This document shows, one piece after another, positions 45,318 to 53,234 of a stretch of DNA of 64,000 bases. The notes beneath the pieces were generated by a model, which searched no databases, was not told the origin of the DNA, and saw only the letters and a program-made list of their open reading frames with translations. The stretch's first letter is position 1. Each line of letters begins with the position of its first letter. Both the position numbers and the translations under genes were made by a program. The stretch comes from Mesorhizobium caraganae (lineage in GTDB: Bacteria; Pseudomonadota; Alphaproteobacteria; Rhizobiales; Rhizobiaceae): NCBI RefSeq assembly GCF_016836705.1, contig NZ_JAFCGY010000008.1, positions 1 through 64,000 on the forward strand. The letters run 5' to 3'.

Positions 45318-46466
45318 TCAAAGACCGGAGGCCTTGGTGAGGTTGGTGCGGAACCGATCACGCCGGCGCTGATATTTGCGGGTCATCTCGGCCGAGGCAT
45401 GGCCGAGCTGCTTCTGCACGTAGCGCTCCTCGATGCCGGCCGAAGAGGCAAGGCCCGCGCGCAGCGAGTGCCCTGAGAACAGCAGCGCGCGCTCCCCTTC
45501 GGGAAGATCGGCGCGGACGCCGGCGGCGAGTGCCGTCTGCTTGACCAGGCGGGCGACATGCTTGTCGGAGAGACGTTCGACGTCGACGGTCTTGTTGTCC
45601 CGAAAAATGCGGCGGAAAAGCGGGCCTCTCCCGATGCGGCCCAGCCTGATCCAGGTCTCCAGCGCCACCAGCGGGCAAGAAAAATCGCTGGAGCCGCGGC
45701 CGACTTCGACCTCGCGCCAGCCGGTTTTTCCCCGCAGGGTCACCAGCACGCCCTTGTCGGCAAAAATCTCGATCCAGCCGGCGCCGTCACTATTGTCGTC
45801 TCGCACGACGTCGAGGCCGACGATTTCGGAGCGGCGCAAGCCGCCGGCGAAGCCGAGCAGCAGGATGGCGCGGTCGCGCAGGCCGCGCAGATCATGGCGG
45901 AGCGTCGCGATCATCGCCAAGAGATCGTCGCCGAGCACGGCTTCCTTCTGCCCTGGCGGCTTTGCGTGCTTGCGGCGAATGCCGGCGAGGACCGTGGCGA
46001 TATGCCGATCGGATCGATCCATTGGCAGGCCGCGCTGGGCAAAATTCCAGGCGAGGCCGGAGAGGCGGCGTTCAATTGTGGCGACCGAAAGGGGAAGCAA
46101 GCCCCGCTGGGGTTCACCGGCGGCGGTGCCCGAGGCAGTGCCCGAGGCAGTGCCTGAGGCACAGGCGCTGATATAGAGCCCGATTATTTGTACCTCTGGC
46201 GGCAGGGGCTCGAAACCGTTGCGCCGGCACCAGGCGGAAAAATGCCGCCAGTCCTTGGCGTAGGCGATCTGGGTGTTTTCGGAGCTGGCGGCCTTGGCGG
46301 AGGCCGTCGCGGTCTCGACAAGGGCTTCCAGGCGCGCCGGCGCCCACCGGGTGGGGGGTGAGGCGCCCATTTCCAGCACCAGATCGACGATATCGGGCAG
46401 ATCGCCATCTGGATGGTCGGCGGGCGGGAGGTCGATTTTGGTGGGTTTCGATGGGGGATCTTCCAT
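45318..46466 (-). CDS. Tyrosine site-specific integrase, module 2
   Basis: About 382 aa, homologous throughout to the integrase at 36463. The core-binding domain has NTQIAYAKDWRHFSAWCRRN. Catalytic residues: Arg in FAGGLRRSEIVGLD, His/Arg in FSGHSLRAGLASSA, His in QLGHASAEMTRKYQ, Tyr in the same segment; it ends TNLTKASGL like its twin. Unlike the twin it has a tandem repeat (SGTASGTASGTA) encoded by three 12-bp units at about 46128-46163. ATG 46466 (MEDPPSK) is my choice; ATG 46487 touches the inverted-repeat site. Confidence 0.88.
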   Translation of the reverse strand: MEDPPSKPTKIDLPPADHPDGDLPDIVDLVLEMGASPPTRWAPARLEALVETATASAKAASSENTQIAYAKDWRHFSAWCRRNGFEPLPPEVQIIGLYISACASGTASGTASGTAAGEPQRGLLPLSVATIERRLSGLAWNFAQRGLPMDRSDRHIATVLAGIRRKHAKPPGQKEAVLGDDLLAMIATLRHDLRGLRDRAILLLGFAGGLRRSEIVGLDVVRDDNSDGAGWIEIFADKGVLVTLRGKTGWREVEVGRGSSDFSCPLVALETWIRLGRIGRGPLFRRIFRDNKTVDVERLSDKHVARLVKQTALAAGVRADLPEGERALLFSGHSLRAGLASSAGIEERYVQKQLGHASAEMTRKYQRRRDRFRTNLTKASGL

Positions 46467-46487
46467 GATTTGGCAGGCTATCCGCAT

Positions 46488-46516
46488 ACGTCCGATAAGG
46501 CAAGCTTACCGGACAT
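46488..46516. promoter_or_regulatory. dif-like inverted-repeat site, module 2
   Basis: Left half ACGTCCGATAA (46488-46498), 7-bp spacer GGCAAGC, right half TTACCGGACAT (46506-46516). Halves are inverted copies with two mismatches. Compared with the module-1 site read on the other strand, the core GATAAGGCAA and TTA are identical while the outer bases differ, as for paired sites that have diverged with their recombinases. Confidence 0.6.
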
Positions 46517-46593
46517 AAAACGATATCGACAGGTGCGGCGGTTCTTGCGCATTTGCGTTGCCAGAAGCGCCGCTGTGATTCATGCTCTCAACG

Positions 46594-47607
46594 ATGATTC
46601 TTCGCCCCAAGCCGCTCTCGCGCCACGCAGTCCAGCCGCTCGGCGCCGCGCCGATCGCGCCCATGGCGACTGTGCCATCCTGGCTGCGCAGGGCAATCGA
46701 GACGTCGCAAAACCTTGAGGATGCTGCGATCGCCGCGGGCGCCGCCATCGGCGCGCTCGATGCGATAATCCGTCGGCAGGAGCGATGGGCTGGCGCCTGG
46801 CGGCAGCGTCTCGCGCTCGCCGCGGCCGCGGTGACGGCGCGGCAGGCGGGGCGCACCGAGGACGAAGCCGGGCTGCGCGACGCTGTGCTGCTCGCCCGCC
46901 CCGGCGATTTTTTGTCCGTCGGCCCCGCCGGTCTTTTGCTCCTAGCTTGGCGCCGGCTGGCAGCCCGGCCCGCAGAGGATCTTCTGACGGGGGGAAACCT
47001 CGCCGCGGTATTGGAAGAATTCGGTCACGCCCGCGACGACGAGGCGGTCGGCGATCTGGCGGATGAGCTTCGGCAGCTCGGCGCCAGCGCCGGGACGGTC
47101 GGGACGCTGACGGGTGCCGTCGCGGCCGCCGAGCGCTACGGATTCGGGCGCGTCGTCGGATTTTGGCTTGCCGACGCGCTACTCGCGCAAAAGCTGGGCT
47201 GGCAGCATGCCGTACCGCTCCTGGGCGCCGAGGCGTCCTTGGGTATGAGCGCTCGCCCGCGTCGATCGGCAACGAGCTCTCCGGTGACGGGCATTGAAAC
47301 AGAAACCGAGCGTGCGAAAGGTCTGCTGGCCGCCCAGGCGCGTGCCGCGCTGCGCGCGATCGACCTGTCGATCGGACTTGAGCGCCGCGCGGAGCGGCTG
47401 CTCGCCGTCGCGCCGAAACTGCGGGCGAAGGGCGCAGACGCTGTCGTCGAACAGCTGCTGTCCGACGACGCGCTCGTGGCATCGCGCGGGGACAAAAAGA
47501 CCGGGATGAGCGACCGCGGCCTGCGCCGCCTGTTCGACCGGCTGGTCGAGCTCGGTGCCGTGCGTGAATTGTCAGGTCGTCCGACCTTCCGCATCTACGG
47601 GCTTTAG
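46594..47607 (+). CDS. DUF1403 family protein, module 2
   Basis: About 337 aa, homologous to the protein at 35293 from start (MILRPKPLSRH) to end (MSDRGLRRLFDRLVELGAVR, ELSGRPTFRIYGL). Helical, Ala-rich, no signal peptide or membrane helix. An ATG 12 bp upstream (46582) is in frame but the twin starts at the equivalent of 46594. Its first 50 bp of leader, with GCGGCGCTT and TGGCAAC in common, are conserved with module 1. It is followed 3 bp later by the scpB-like gene. Confidence 0.8.
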   Translation: MILRPKPLSRHAVQPLGAAPIAPMATVPSWLRRAIETSQNLEDAAIAAGAAIGALDAIIRRQERWAGAWRQRLALAAAAVTARQAGRTEDEAGLRDAVLLARPGDFLSVGPAGLLLLAWRRLAARPAEDLLTGGNLAAVLEEFGHARDDEAVGDLADELRQLGASAGTVGTLTGAVAAAERYGFGRVVGFWLADALLAQKLGWQHAVPLLGAEASLGMSARPRRSATSSPVTGIETETERAKGLLAAQARAALRAIDLSIGLERRAERLLAVAPKLRAKGADAVVEQLLSDDALVASRGDKKTGMSDRGLRRLFDRLVELGAVRELSGRPTFRIYGL

Positions 47608-47610
47608 GAA

Positions 47611-48336
47611 ATGGCTGAAGCGGCGCGCAAGAGGCGAGGGCAGGGCCGGTCAGATGACCGCCGATCAGCTGACCAGCTGTTTGACCGGGAGCTGGATCAC
47701 CTGCCGCCCGAGGTTCGTTGGAGGGAATGGATGAACCGGGTCGAGGCCACGATCTTCGCAGCGAGCGAGCCGGTGACCCGCGAGGTGCTTGCCCGGATCG
47801 TCGGCAGGACCTGCAGCATCGATCTGTTGATCGACGACATCCGCGAGGAACTGCGCGGCCGACCCTACGATCTGGTCGCGATCGCCGGCGGCTGGAAGCA
47901 TCTGACGCGGCCGGCCTATGCCGACGCCATCCGCAGTGCATTTGGCACAGCCGTCGGCGGGAGCGGGGGTGCCGTAGACATGACGCAATCCGAGGTACTG
48001 GTATTGATGTGCATCGCCTATTTCCAGCCGATCACCCGCGCGGAACTGTCGTCGTTCTTCGGCAAAGAAGTTTCGCGCGACCTGATCGGCCATCTGCGCG
48101 GCGCCGCCCTGATTGCCTCCGGACCGCGCAGCCCGACACCCGGCGCGCCGTACACCTATGTCACGACGAAAGCGTTTCTGGTGGAGTTCGGCCTCGACAC
48201 GCTGCGTGACCTGCCGGATTTCGAGGCGCTCGAGGATGCCGGCTTGCTGTCGAAGGAAAAACTGCTGGCGGGAGACATCATGCCGGGCTTTTCCAATGAC
48301 GGAGACGAGGACGCAGGTGTCGCCGGTGATGAATAG
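47611..48336 (+). CDS. ScpB-like segregation/condensation protein, module 2
   Basis: A 241-aa ScpB with both winged-helix domains: VEATIFAASEPVTREVLARI, ADAIRSAFGTAVGGSGGAVD, LVLMCIAYFQPITRAELSSF and GAPYTYVTTKAFLVEFGLDT. The ribosome site overlaps the DUF1403 stop (TTTAGGAA). It is about 80 percent identical by eye to the module-1 copy, with variation at the termini. Its 3' end meets the truncated tniQ gene, which runs antisense. Confidence 0.85.
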   Translation: MAEAARKRRGQGRSDDRRSADQLFDRELDHLPPEVRWREWMNRVEATIFAASEPVTREVLARIVGRTCSIDLLIDDIREELRGRPYDLVAIAGGWKHLTRPAYADAIRSAFGTAVGGSGGAVDMTQSEVLVLMCIAYFQPITRAELSSFFGKEVSRDLIGHLRGAALIASGPRSPTPGAPYTYVTTKAFLVEFGLDTLRDLPDFEALEDAGLLSKEKLLAGDIMPGFSNDGDEDAGVAGDE

Positions 48337-48339
48337 CAT

Positions 48340-49410
48340 GCTGCTCCCCGAGAAAGCGGTTCGCGGGCTTCCGCGCAGGACCGCGAGAACAGGGTGACGC
48401 TTCGTTCGGATCGCACGATCAGTGGCGCGCGAATAGGCCTCGAGCAGAACCGCAAGGTCAGCGCCGGGCGGGGGTGACCGCACCGAGCTCTGCGATCCTT
48501 GATGCTTGTCCATGAAATCCGCGAAGTGCGCGATCAACCTACCATGGCCGCCTGCAGCCAGAATAAGCCGACGCCGCCGGGCAACCGCATCGTGCTCATC
48601 TGCCGTCAACCAGCTGACAGGCTTGTCCGCGAGCCATTCGAAGCAGCGGATACGCGAGGACGTGGACAGGTTCGTGAGCGTCTTTCCCGATGCGACGCCT
48701 GCAATGATAGGCACGCGCAGCAGGCGCGAAATCAGCTCGCCGATCGTCGTCGCTCCCTTGGCCATCTCCACCTTGCAGATATCGTCGATCGACCGTTCCA
48801 GCCGTCGTGCCGACGTTTTGACGAAGACCTTCGATGCCCTGCGCAGATCGAAAGCGCATCGGGCGCAGAACTGCTGCGGCATCAGTTCGGTCTGGTCGAA
48901 GGATGCAATCCCGCTTCGACAGGCGGGACATCGATCGCGCAGGCCGCAACCATGCAAGAAGCAGGAGATGCGCGATGCCAGCCGCCACTGCCGCCGAAAA
49001 TATGGCGCCTCGTCGCCGGCAAGGCATTGAGGGCAATACTGCATCCAGGTCGAACGATTCCGGCGCGCGTTCTCGCGCAGCGGCAGCAGAAGCGGTGACA
49101 ACGCTGGACCAGTCATCGCCATCCCTGAGATTGCTTCCTGCGGAACGCCTGACTGATGACAGAGCAGAGCCGCGACATCGCGCGGAAGCCGAAGGTCGAG
49201 GCGAGGCGACCACATCCCGTCGCCGAGCCCGAGGACGTTGGCGAACAACCGCGGTGCGATTCCGTTCGCAATCGCGAGGCGGTGGAGCCAGCTCGACAGC
49301 AATTCATCGGGCTGCGGGTCAATGGCCACAGGCCACCGATCCCGAACGACATCTCCGTATCGCTCGCGGATCTCGATGGCGAAACCCGCGCCTGTCGCGT
49401 CTCGGTTCAC
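48340..49410 (-). CDS. tniQ: TniQ family transposition protein, 3'-truncated
   Basis: TniQ proteins help target Tn5053/Tn402- and Tn7-like elements. Seen are the N-terminal PVAIDPQPDELLSSWLHRLA, the first zinc site (QYCPQCLAGDEAPYFRRQWR, then CFLHGCGLRDRCPACRSGI) and the second (QFCARCAF), followed by helix-turn-helix regions. The start overlaps the tniB stop (ATGA). The open frame has no stop of its own: recognisable TniQ ends near 48340, and the frame then runs antisense through the whole scpB-like gene to 47665, so the true 3' end and that transposon terminus are lost. Confidence 0.8.
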
Positions 49411-50285
49411 AGCAGGCCGCCGCGTGCCGGAGCCCGTTGGCGCTTCGAGACCGGGACGTAGTGCAGCTCCTCGAGCCCGGATTTCGTGATCCGCTCCACA
49501 CCGGACCTCGCCGCGGCCGCAGCCCCTGCAGCGACGATCGCCACAATCTCGCCGATCAGTCCCTCGGAGAGTTGGAAGATCATCCGCGCCAATTTCTCAT
49601 CGGAAAGATCGGAAGCACGGGCGAGCGGCAAGGCGGCTTCGAGGCTGTCCAGGAGCGTTAGGAATTCCTCGCCGTACTGCCACCGCGGCACCGCGAGCAA
49701 TTCGAAGCGGGTCGCCATTTCTGCGGTCTGGTTGATAAAATCGTAGACGGCGACCTCGCCGATCAGAACCGGCGAAATGTCAAACTGGCGGCCAATCCGT
49801 CTCAGGAACGCAAGAACCGCCTCGACGTCTCGCGACCGGCCTCGCAGCGCATTGTGGAATTCGTCGAAGATCAGGATTTTGGGCTTCAGGCTGTCAAGCA
49901 GATGATCGATCTGTTCGGCCTTGCGGCCGACATTCCGGCCGTTGCCAACCGGAGCACGCAATGCCTGCAGGATGCTTCCATAAAAATGGGCAAGTCCGGC
50001 CCCCTCACGCGTCTGCACCACCCAAACCCGCTGCTGCTCGGCGGTTTTTAGATGCTCCACGGCAAACCGCTCCGCAATCATCGTCTTGCCGTTGGCATAG
50101 GGTCCGACCAGCATCAGGCCTCGGGTCCGTAGCGCCGGCGGCCGCGCCAGCAGTTCGGCCAGACGTTCATGCGCTTGCATCGCGACCTGATGCCCGATCC
50201 ATCGCTGCGCCTGGATGTAGGCGATCCGGTTTTCCGTGCTGCGGTCGAGATACGGACGAACGTGGTCGAGCAGATGGTCCATCAT
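49407..50285 (-). CDS. tniB: TniB AAA+ transposition ATPase
   Basis: About 292 aa. The AAA+ ATPase activates TniA at the target, like TnsC or MuB. Walker A is LMLVGPYANGKTMIAERF; Walker B is PKILIFDEFHNALRGRSRD; sensor region SPVLIGEVAVYDFI. The start at ATG 50285 lies just inside the tniA stop region (MMDHLLDHV); the longer frame upstream is not homologous. Middle gene of tniA-tniB-tniQ. Confidence 0.88.
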   Translation of the reverse strand: MMDHLLDHVRPYLDRSTENRIAYIQAQRWIGHQVAMQAHERLAELLARPPALRTRGLMLVGPYANGKTMIAERFAVEHLKTAEQQRVWVVQTREGAGLAHFYGSILQALRAPVGNGRNVGRKAEQIDHLLDSLKPKILIFDEFHNALRGRSRDVEAVLAFLRRIGRQFDISPVLIGEVAVYDFINQTAEMATRFELLAVPRWQYGEEFLTLLDSLEAALPLARASDLSDEKLARMIFQLSEGLIGEIVAIVAAGAAAAARSGVERITKSGLEELHYVPVSKRQRAPARGGLL

Positions 50286-50286
50286 G

Positions 50287-51939
50287 TCACCAGTCCTCGA
50301 CCGGCAGCCGGCGCTTCGGACGCACGGGATGTTCGGTCGGCGCCAGCGTCGGCGGGCGCATGGCGTCATAGGGTTTGGCGGCCTTTGCCGCGTGCGCTCG
50401 ACGCACGGCATTGCGCAGCTCGATCTTCGAAGGCTTTTGCCCGCCGGCGATTTCCGCGATCCGGCGGCGGAGCGTCACTTTCTCGACATCCGTTCGCGCA
50501 TTCGTGGCGCGTCGTTTCCAGCGGTCGGCTTCGTGCTCCCACAACGTGATCGGCGCGAGCAATCCGTCGCGCCGCTGCACGGGTCGAAACTCCCTGGTTT
50601 CAGGATCGCGGACATAGACGTGGCTGATGTCGCGCGGGTCGTATCGCACCTCGAGCTTGTCCAGCCGGTCTCGCTGTGGGACCAGGCCGCCCAGCCAGGG
50701 CGAGTAGTAATCCAGAGCGAACATGCTGACGCCCTGCGGCGAGATCCGCCTTTCCGTGCCGGGCAGGAATGCCAGCAAGACGCGCATCGGGTCATCGTCA
50801 CAGCGCGAAAAATCTTGCCCCTGCCTGTCCCACTCTGTTGCCGGCACCTTCAATGTCTTCGCGTTTTCCTGAAGGTTGTGGTCGATCACCGCGAACGCGA
50901 CGCATCGTTCGAGATCGGCGAAGCTGAGGCGAGCTCGTCGCTCTGCGGGATAGTGGTCGCGGTCTGCCACGGATCGGCCCGTCGAGCCTGGCTGCGTTGC
51001 CAGAACAGAGTTGAGCTTGCCGAGCAGCCTCTCAACCACCCCGCCCTGATGGACGCGGCCGCGATCCCGGTAGCGGATCCGAATGCCGTAGTCCTCGCAC
51101 CCGCGCTGGAAGGCATTCCCTTTGAACTCCCGGGCTGAGTCGGTGACGAGCGACCGTGGTCGACCGAACATCGGCCATCCATGCTCGATGCCGCGCGCGG
51201 CCAACCATGCCTCCCTTGGACACATGGCTTGCGCCAGGCAGAGCGCGACCGACAGCGCCGACGGCTTCTCCAGCGTGAGGCAGGATCCAAGAATGCAGCG
51301 GGTCGCCACGTCGGTGACGATCGTGAGAAATGCCCGCCCGATGAACGTTCCGCCGCCGTCGACGACCTCCACGAAGTTGATGTCGGTAGGCGTGTGATCG
51401 ATCTGACAGACATCGAGCGGGCGCGCCGCATGGATATATCCCGGCCGCGGCTTGAGCCGGCGGAGATGCTTCGGGTTCGCGGATCGTTTCTTCGCGATCT
51501 CCTCGGGGCTGAACAGCCCGGGTATCCGGCGGGCGACGGTGAGATAGGATGGAGCGGCTAGGCCGGTCTCCTCGCAGCGAGCGCGGACCTCCGCCACGAC
51601 GGGAGCAAGCGGCGGAGCCTCCAGCACCAGCCACTGCTCTCGCAGCGTCTTCGCGATGATCTCCTCGATGCCCTGGTCAAGGCGCTTCTTACGGACGCCA
51701 TCCAGCCGGGGCAGCAGTGATGTCACGGTCCGATCGATGCGGTAACGCGCGAGCAGGTTGTAGACCTGTCGGGTCGAGAGGCGCAGCTCGGCCGCGGCCC
51801 GATTGATTGCCGCATGTCGGGGGCCCGAACCGTCGAGAATCCTGTCCAGCTCACGCGCTACGCGGCGCGCGGCCGACCACGCTTCATCGGAATGTGACGC
51901 GGCTGGCGTCCCTTGTCGGTGGTGTAATCGGTTCGGCAA
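50287..51939 (-). CDS. tniA: TniA DDE transposase (Tn5053/Mu-like)
   Basis: 550 aa. Helix-turn-helix domains at the N-terminus (AAAELRLSTRQVYNLLARYR) are followed by the retroviral-integrase core: first Asp in DVCQIDHTPTDINFVEVVDG, second in RSLVTDSAREFKGNAFQRGC, Glu in QGGVVERLLGKLNSVL, then the beta-barrel domain (YYSPWLGGLVPQRDRLDKLE). First gene of the tniABQ operon. No serine resolvase gene (tniR) is present, and the upstream end joins a copy of the conserved non-coding block. Confidence 0.9.
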   Translation of the reverse strand: MPNRLHHRQGTPAASHSDEAWSAARRVARELDRILDGSGPRHAAINRAAAELRLSTRQVYNLLARYRIDRTVTSLLPRLDGVRKKRLDQGIEEIIAKTLREQWLVLEAPPLAPVVAEVRARCEETGLAAPSYLTVARRIPGLFSPEEIAKKRSANPKHLRRLKPRPGYIHAARPLDVCQIDHTPTDINFVEVVDGGGTFIGRAFLTIVTDVATRCILGSCLTLEKPSALSVALCLAQAMCPREAWLAARGIEHGWPMFGRPRSLVTDSAREFKGNAFQRGCEDYGIRIRYRDRGRVHQGGVVERLLGKLNSVLATQPGSTGRSVADRDHYPAERRARLSFADLERCVAFAVIDHNLQENAKTLKVPATEWDRQGQDFSRCDDDPMRVLLAFLPGTERRISPQGVSMFALDYYSPWLGGLVPQRDRLDKLEVRYDPRDISHVYVRDPETREFRPVQRRDGLLAPITLWEHEADRWKRRATNARTDVEKVTLRRRIAEIAGGQKPSKIELRNAVRRAHAAKAAKPYDAMRPPTLAPTEHPVRPKRRLPVEDW

Positions 51940-52045
51940 ATTGAGTGGTCAGTGCAATCGTTAGTTAAAAATCGCGTCGGCTATAACGCCCAAACCTAAA
52001 CAGGATATGACATCTGCGCCTTTGAAATCGGGAAAGCAAAAGCGA
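51940..52045 (+). repeat. Conserved non-coding block, copy C
   Basis: Segments CAATCGTTAGTTAAAAATCG, CGCCCAAACCTAAACAGGA, TATGACAT and TTGAAATCGGGAAAGCAAAA match copies A and B in order and spacing. Unlike A and B, no RHE_PE00001-family gene follows. It lies directly beyond the tniA start, so it might mark the transposon boundary. The next stretch to 52213 holds no clear gene. Confidence 0.6.
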
Positions 52046-52213
52046 CAGACGTGATCATGACCCTGCCGTCGAGCCTGACGCAATCAGCCACCGATAGGAG
52101 GCGTCTCGTATCGCTTAGGGCCCCCGTCGTCCTTGGAAGCTTCACGATTGAATCTCGCGTGGCGGGGTAGTGTAGATCGAGGCTGGCACGCCGGCATCGA
52201 GGATCGGCGCTGT

Positions 52214-53119
52214 TCAAACACTCAAACGTCTCTGCGTCTCGCTTGCCTCACTCAAAATCCAGTCGCGAAAGCTCCTAACCTTCGCAATACGCGCTTTTTC
52301 GGTGACGGCGATGGCGTAATACCCATCTTGGGTTGGCACGGAATTGTCGATCGCTATGACTATTTTTCCTGACGCCAAGGCGTCGTTTGCGGAAACGTCG
52401 CGTACTACGGCTAGACCTTGACCCGTGCTGGCAGCTTGAATCAGCAATGTGTCGTCGGGATAGCTTGGTCCTTTCATGGTGCCTTTGGGCAGCCTCACAC
52501 CTGAGGCGGCGAACCAGGTTGACCAGTCTGTCCGTATCCGGTCATGCAGGAGAGGATAGCGCAGGCAATCAGCCGGTGTCGTCAGAGGGCCGTGCATCAA
52601 AAGATCGGGGCTTGCGACGACAATGAGTCGCGGCGAGAAAAGGCGAACCGCATCCAGTCCCGGCCACTTCCCGGCTCCATAGCGAACACCGACGTCGATC
52701 GCTTCGGCCTTGAGGTCGACGGGCTGTTCGGTGATCTCAATACGCACCTCTATGGTCGGATGCAGTTTTGAGAAACGCCCGATCCTCGACGTAAGCCAGC
52801 AGGCAGCGAAGGTGGGGGTGGTCGTCACGATCAACGTTTCCGGTCCCGGTCGCCTGTCGGCAAACAACGAAATCGCATCGTCAATCTGCTGGAAGCCGGG
52901 AGCGAGGTTCCCATACAGAAGCAGCCCCTCTCGTGTCAGCTTGATCTCGCGGTTCCCACGGGCGAACAGGCGAACGCCGAGTTGAAGCTCCAATAGCTTT
53001 ATCTGCTGGCTTACCGCTCCTGGCGTCACGCCCAGGTCCTTTGCAGCGCCTTTTACGCTGCCGTTTCGCCCGACCTCGACAAAGGCGCGCAGAGCGGGGA
53101 GAGAGACTGGGATCGTCAT
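52214..53119 (-). CDS. LysR-family transcriptional regulator (GcvA-like)
   Basis: A 301-aa regulator. The N-terminal winged helix-turn-helix (LPALRAFVEVGRNGSVKGAA, KDLGVTPGAVSQQIKLLE) is followed by a type-2 periplasmic-binding-like effector domain (TLIVTTTPTFAACWLTSRIG, FSKLHPTIEVRI). It begins with ATG 53119 and is divergent from the MFS gene (about 115 bp apart), so it probably controls that gene and itself from the shared region. Confidence 0.9.
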   Translation of the reverse strand: MTIPVSLPALRAFVEVGRNGSVKGAAKDLGVTPGAVSQQIKLLELQLGVRLFARGNREIKLTREGLLLYGNLAPGFQQIDDAISLFADRRPGPETLIVTTTPTFAACWLTSRIGRFSKLHPTIEVRIEITEQPVDLKAEAIDVGVRYGAGKWPGLDAVRLFSPRLIVVASPDLLMHGPLTTPADCLRYPLLHDRIRTDWSTWFAASGVRLPKGTMKGPSYPDDTLLIQAASTGQGLAVVRDVSANDALASGKIVIAIDNSVPTQDGYYAIAVTEKARIAKVRSFRDWILSEASETQRRLSV

Positions 53120-53234
53120 ACTTCAATTTAGCTATACTAAACCGACGCGCAATAGAAATCAGTTGTCGAAATTCTCACGACGATCTACCCGCTGCTCGCA
53201 GGGCGTCTTTGATGGTGTGATCGGGCTTATCTCT

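Noticed and set aside
47665..48339. C-terminal 190 residues of the TniQ open frame
   Set aside because: This part is exactly antisense to the scpB-like gene, whose protein is conserved with its twin at 34.6 kb, so the TniQ reading there is run-through and not real protein.
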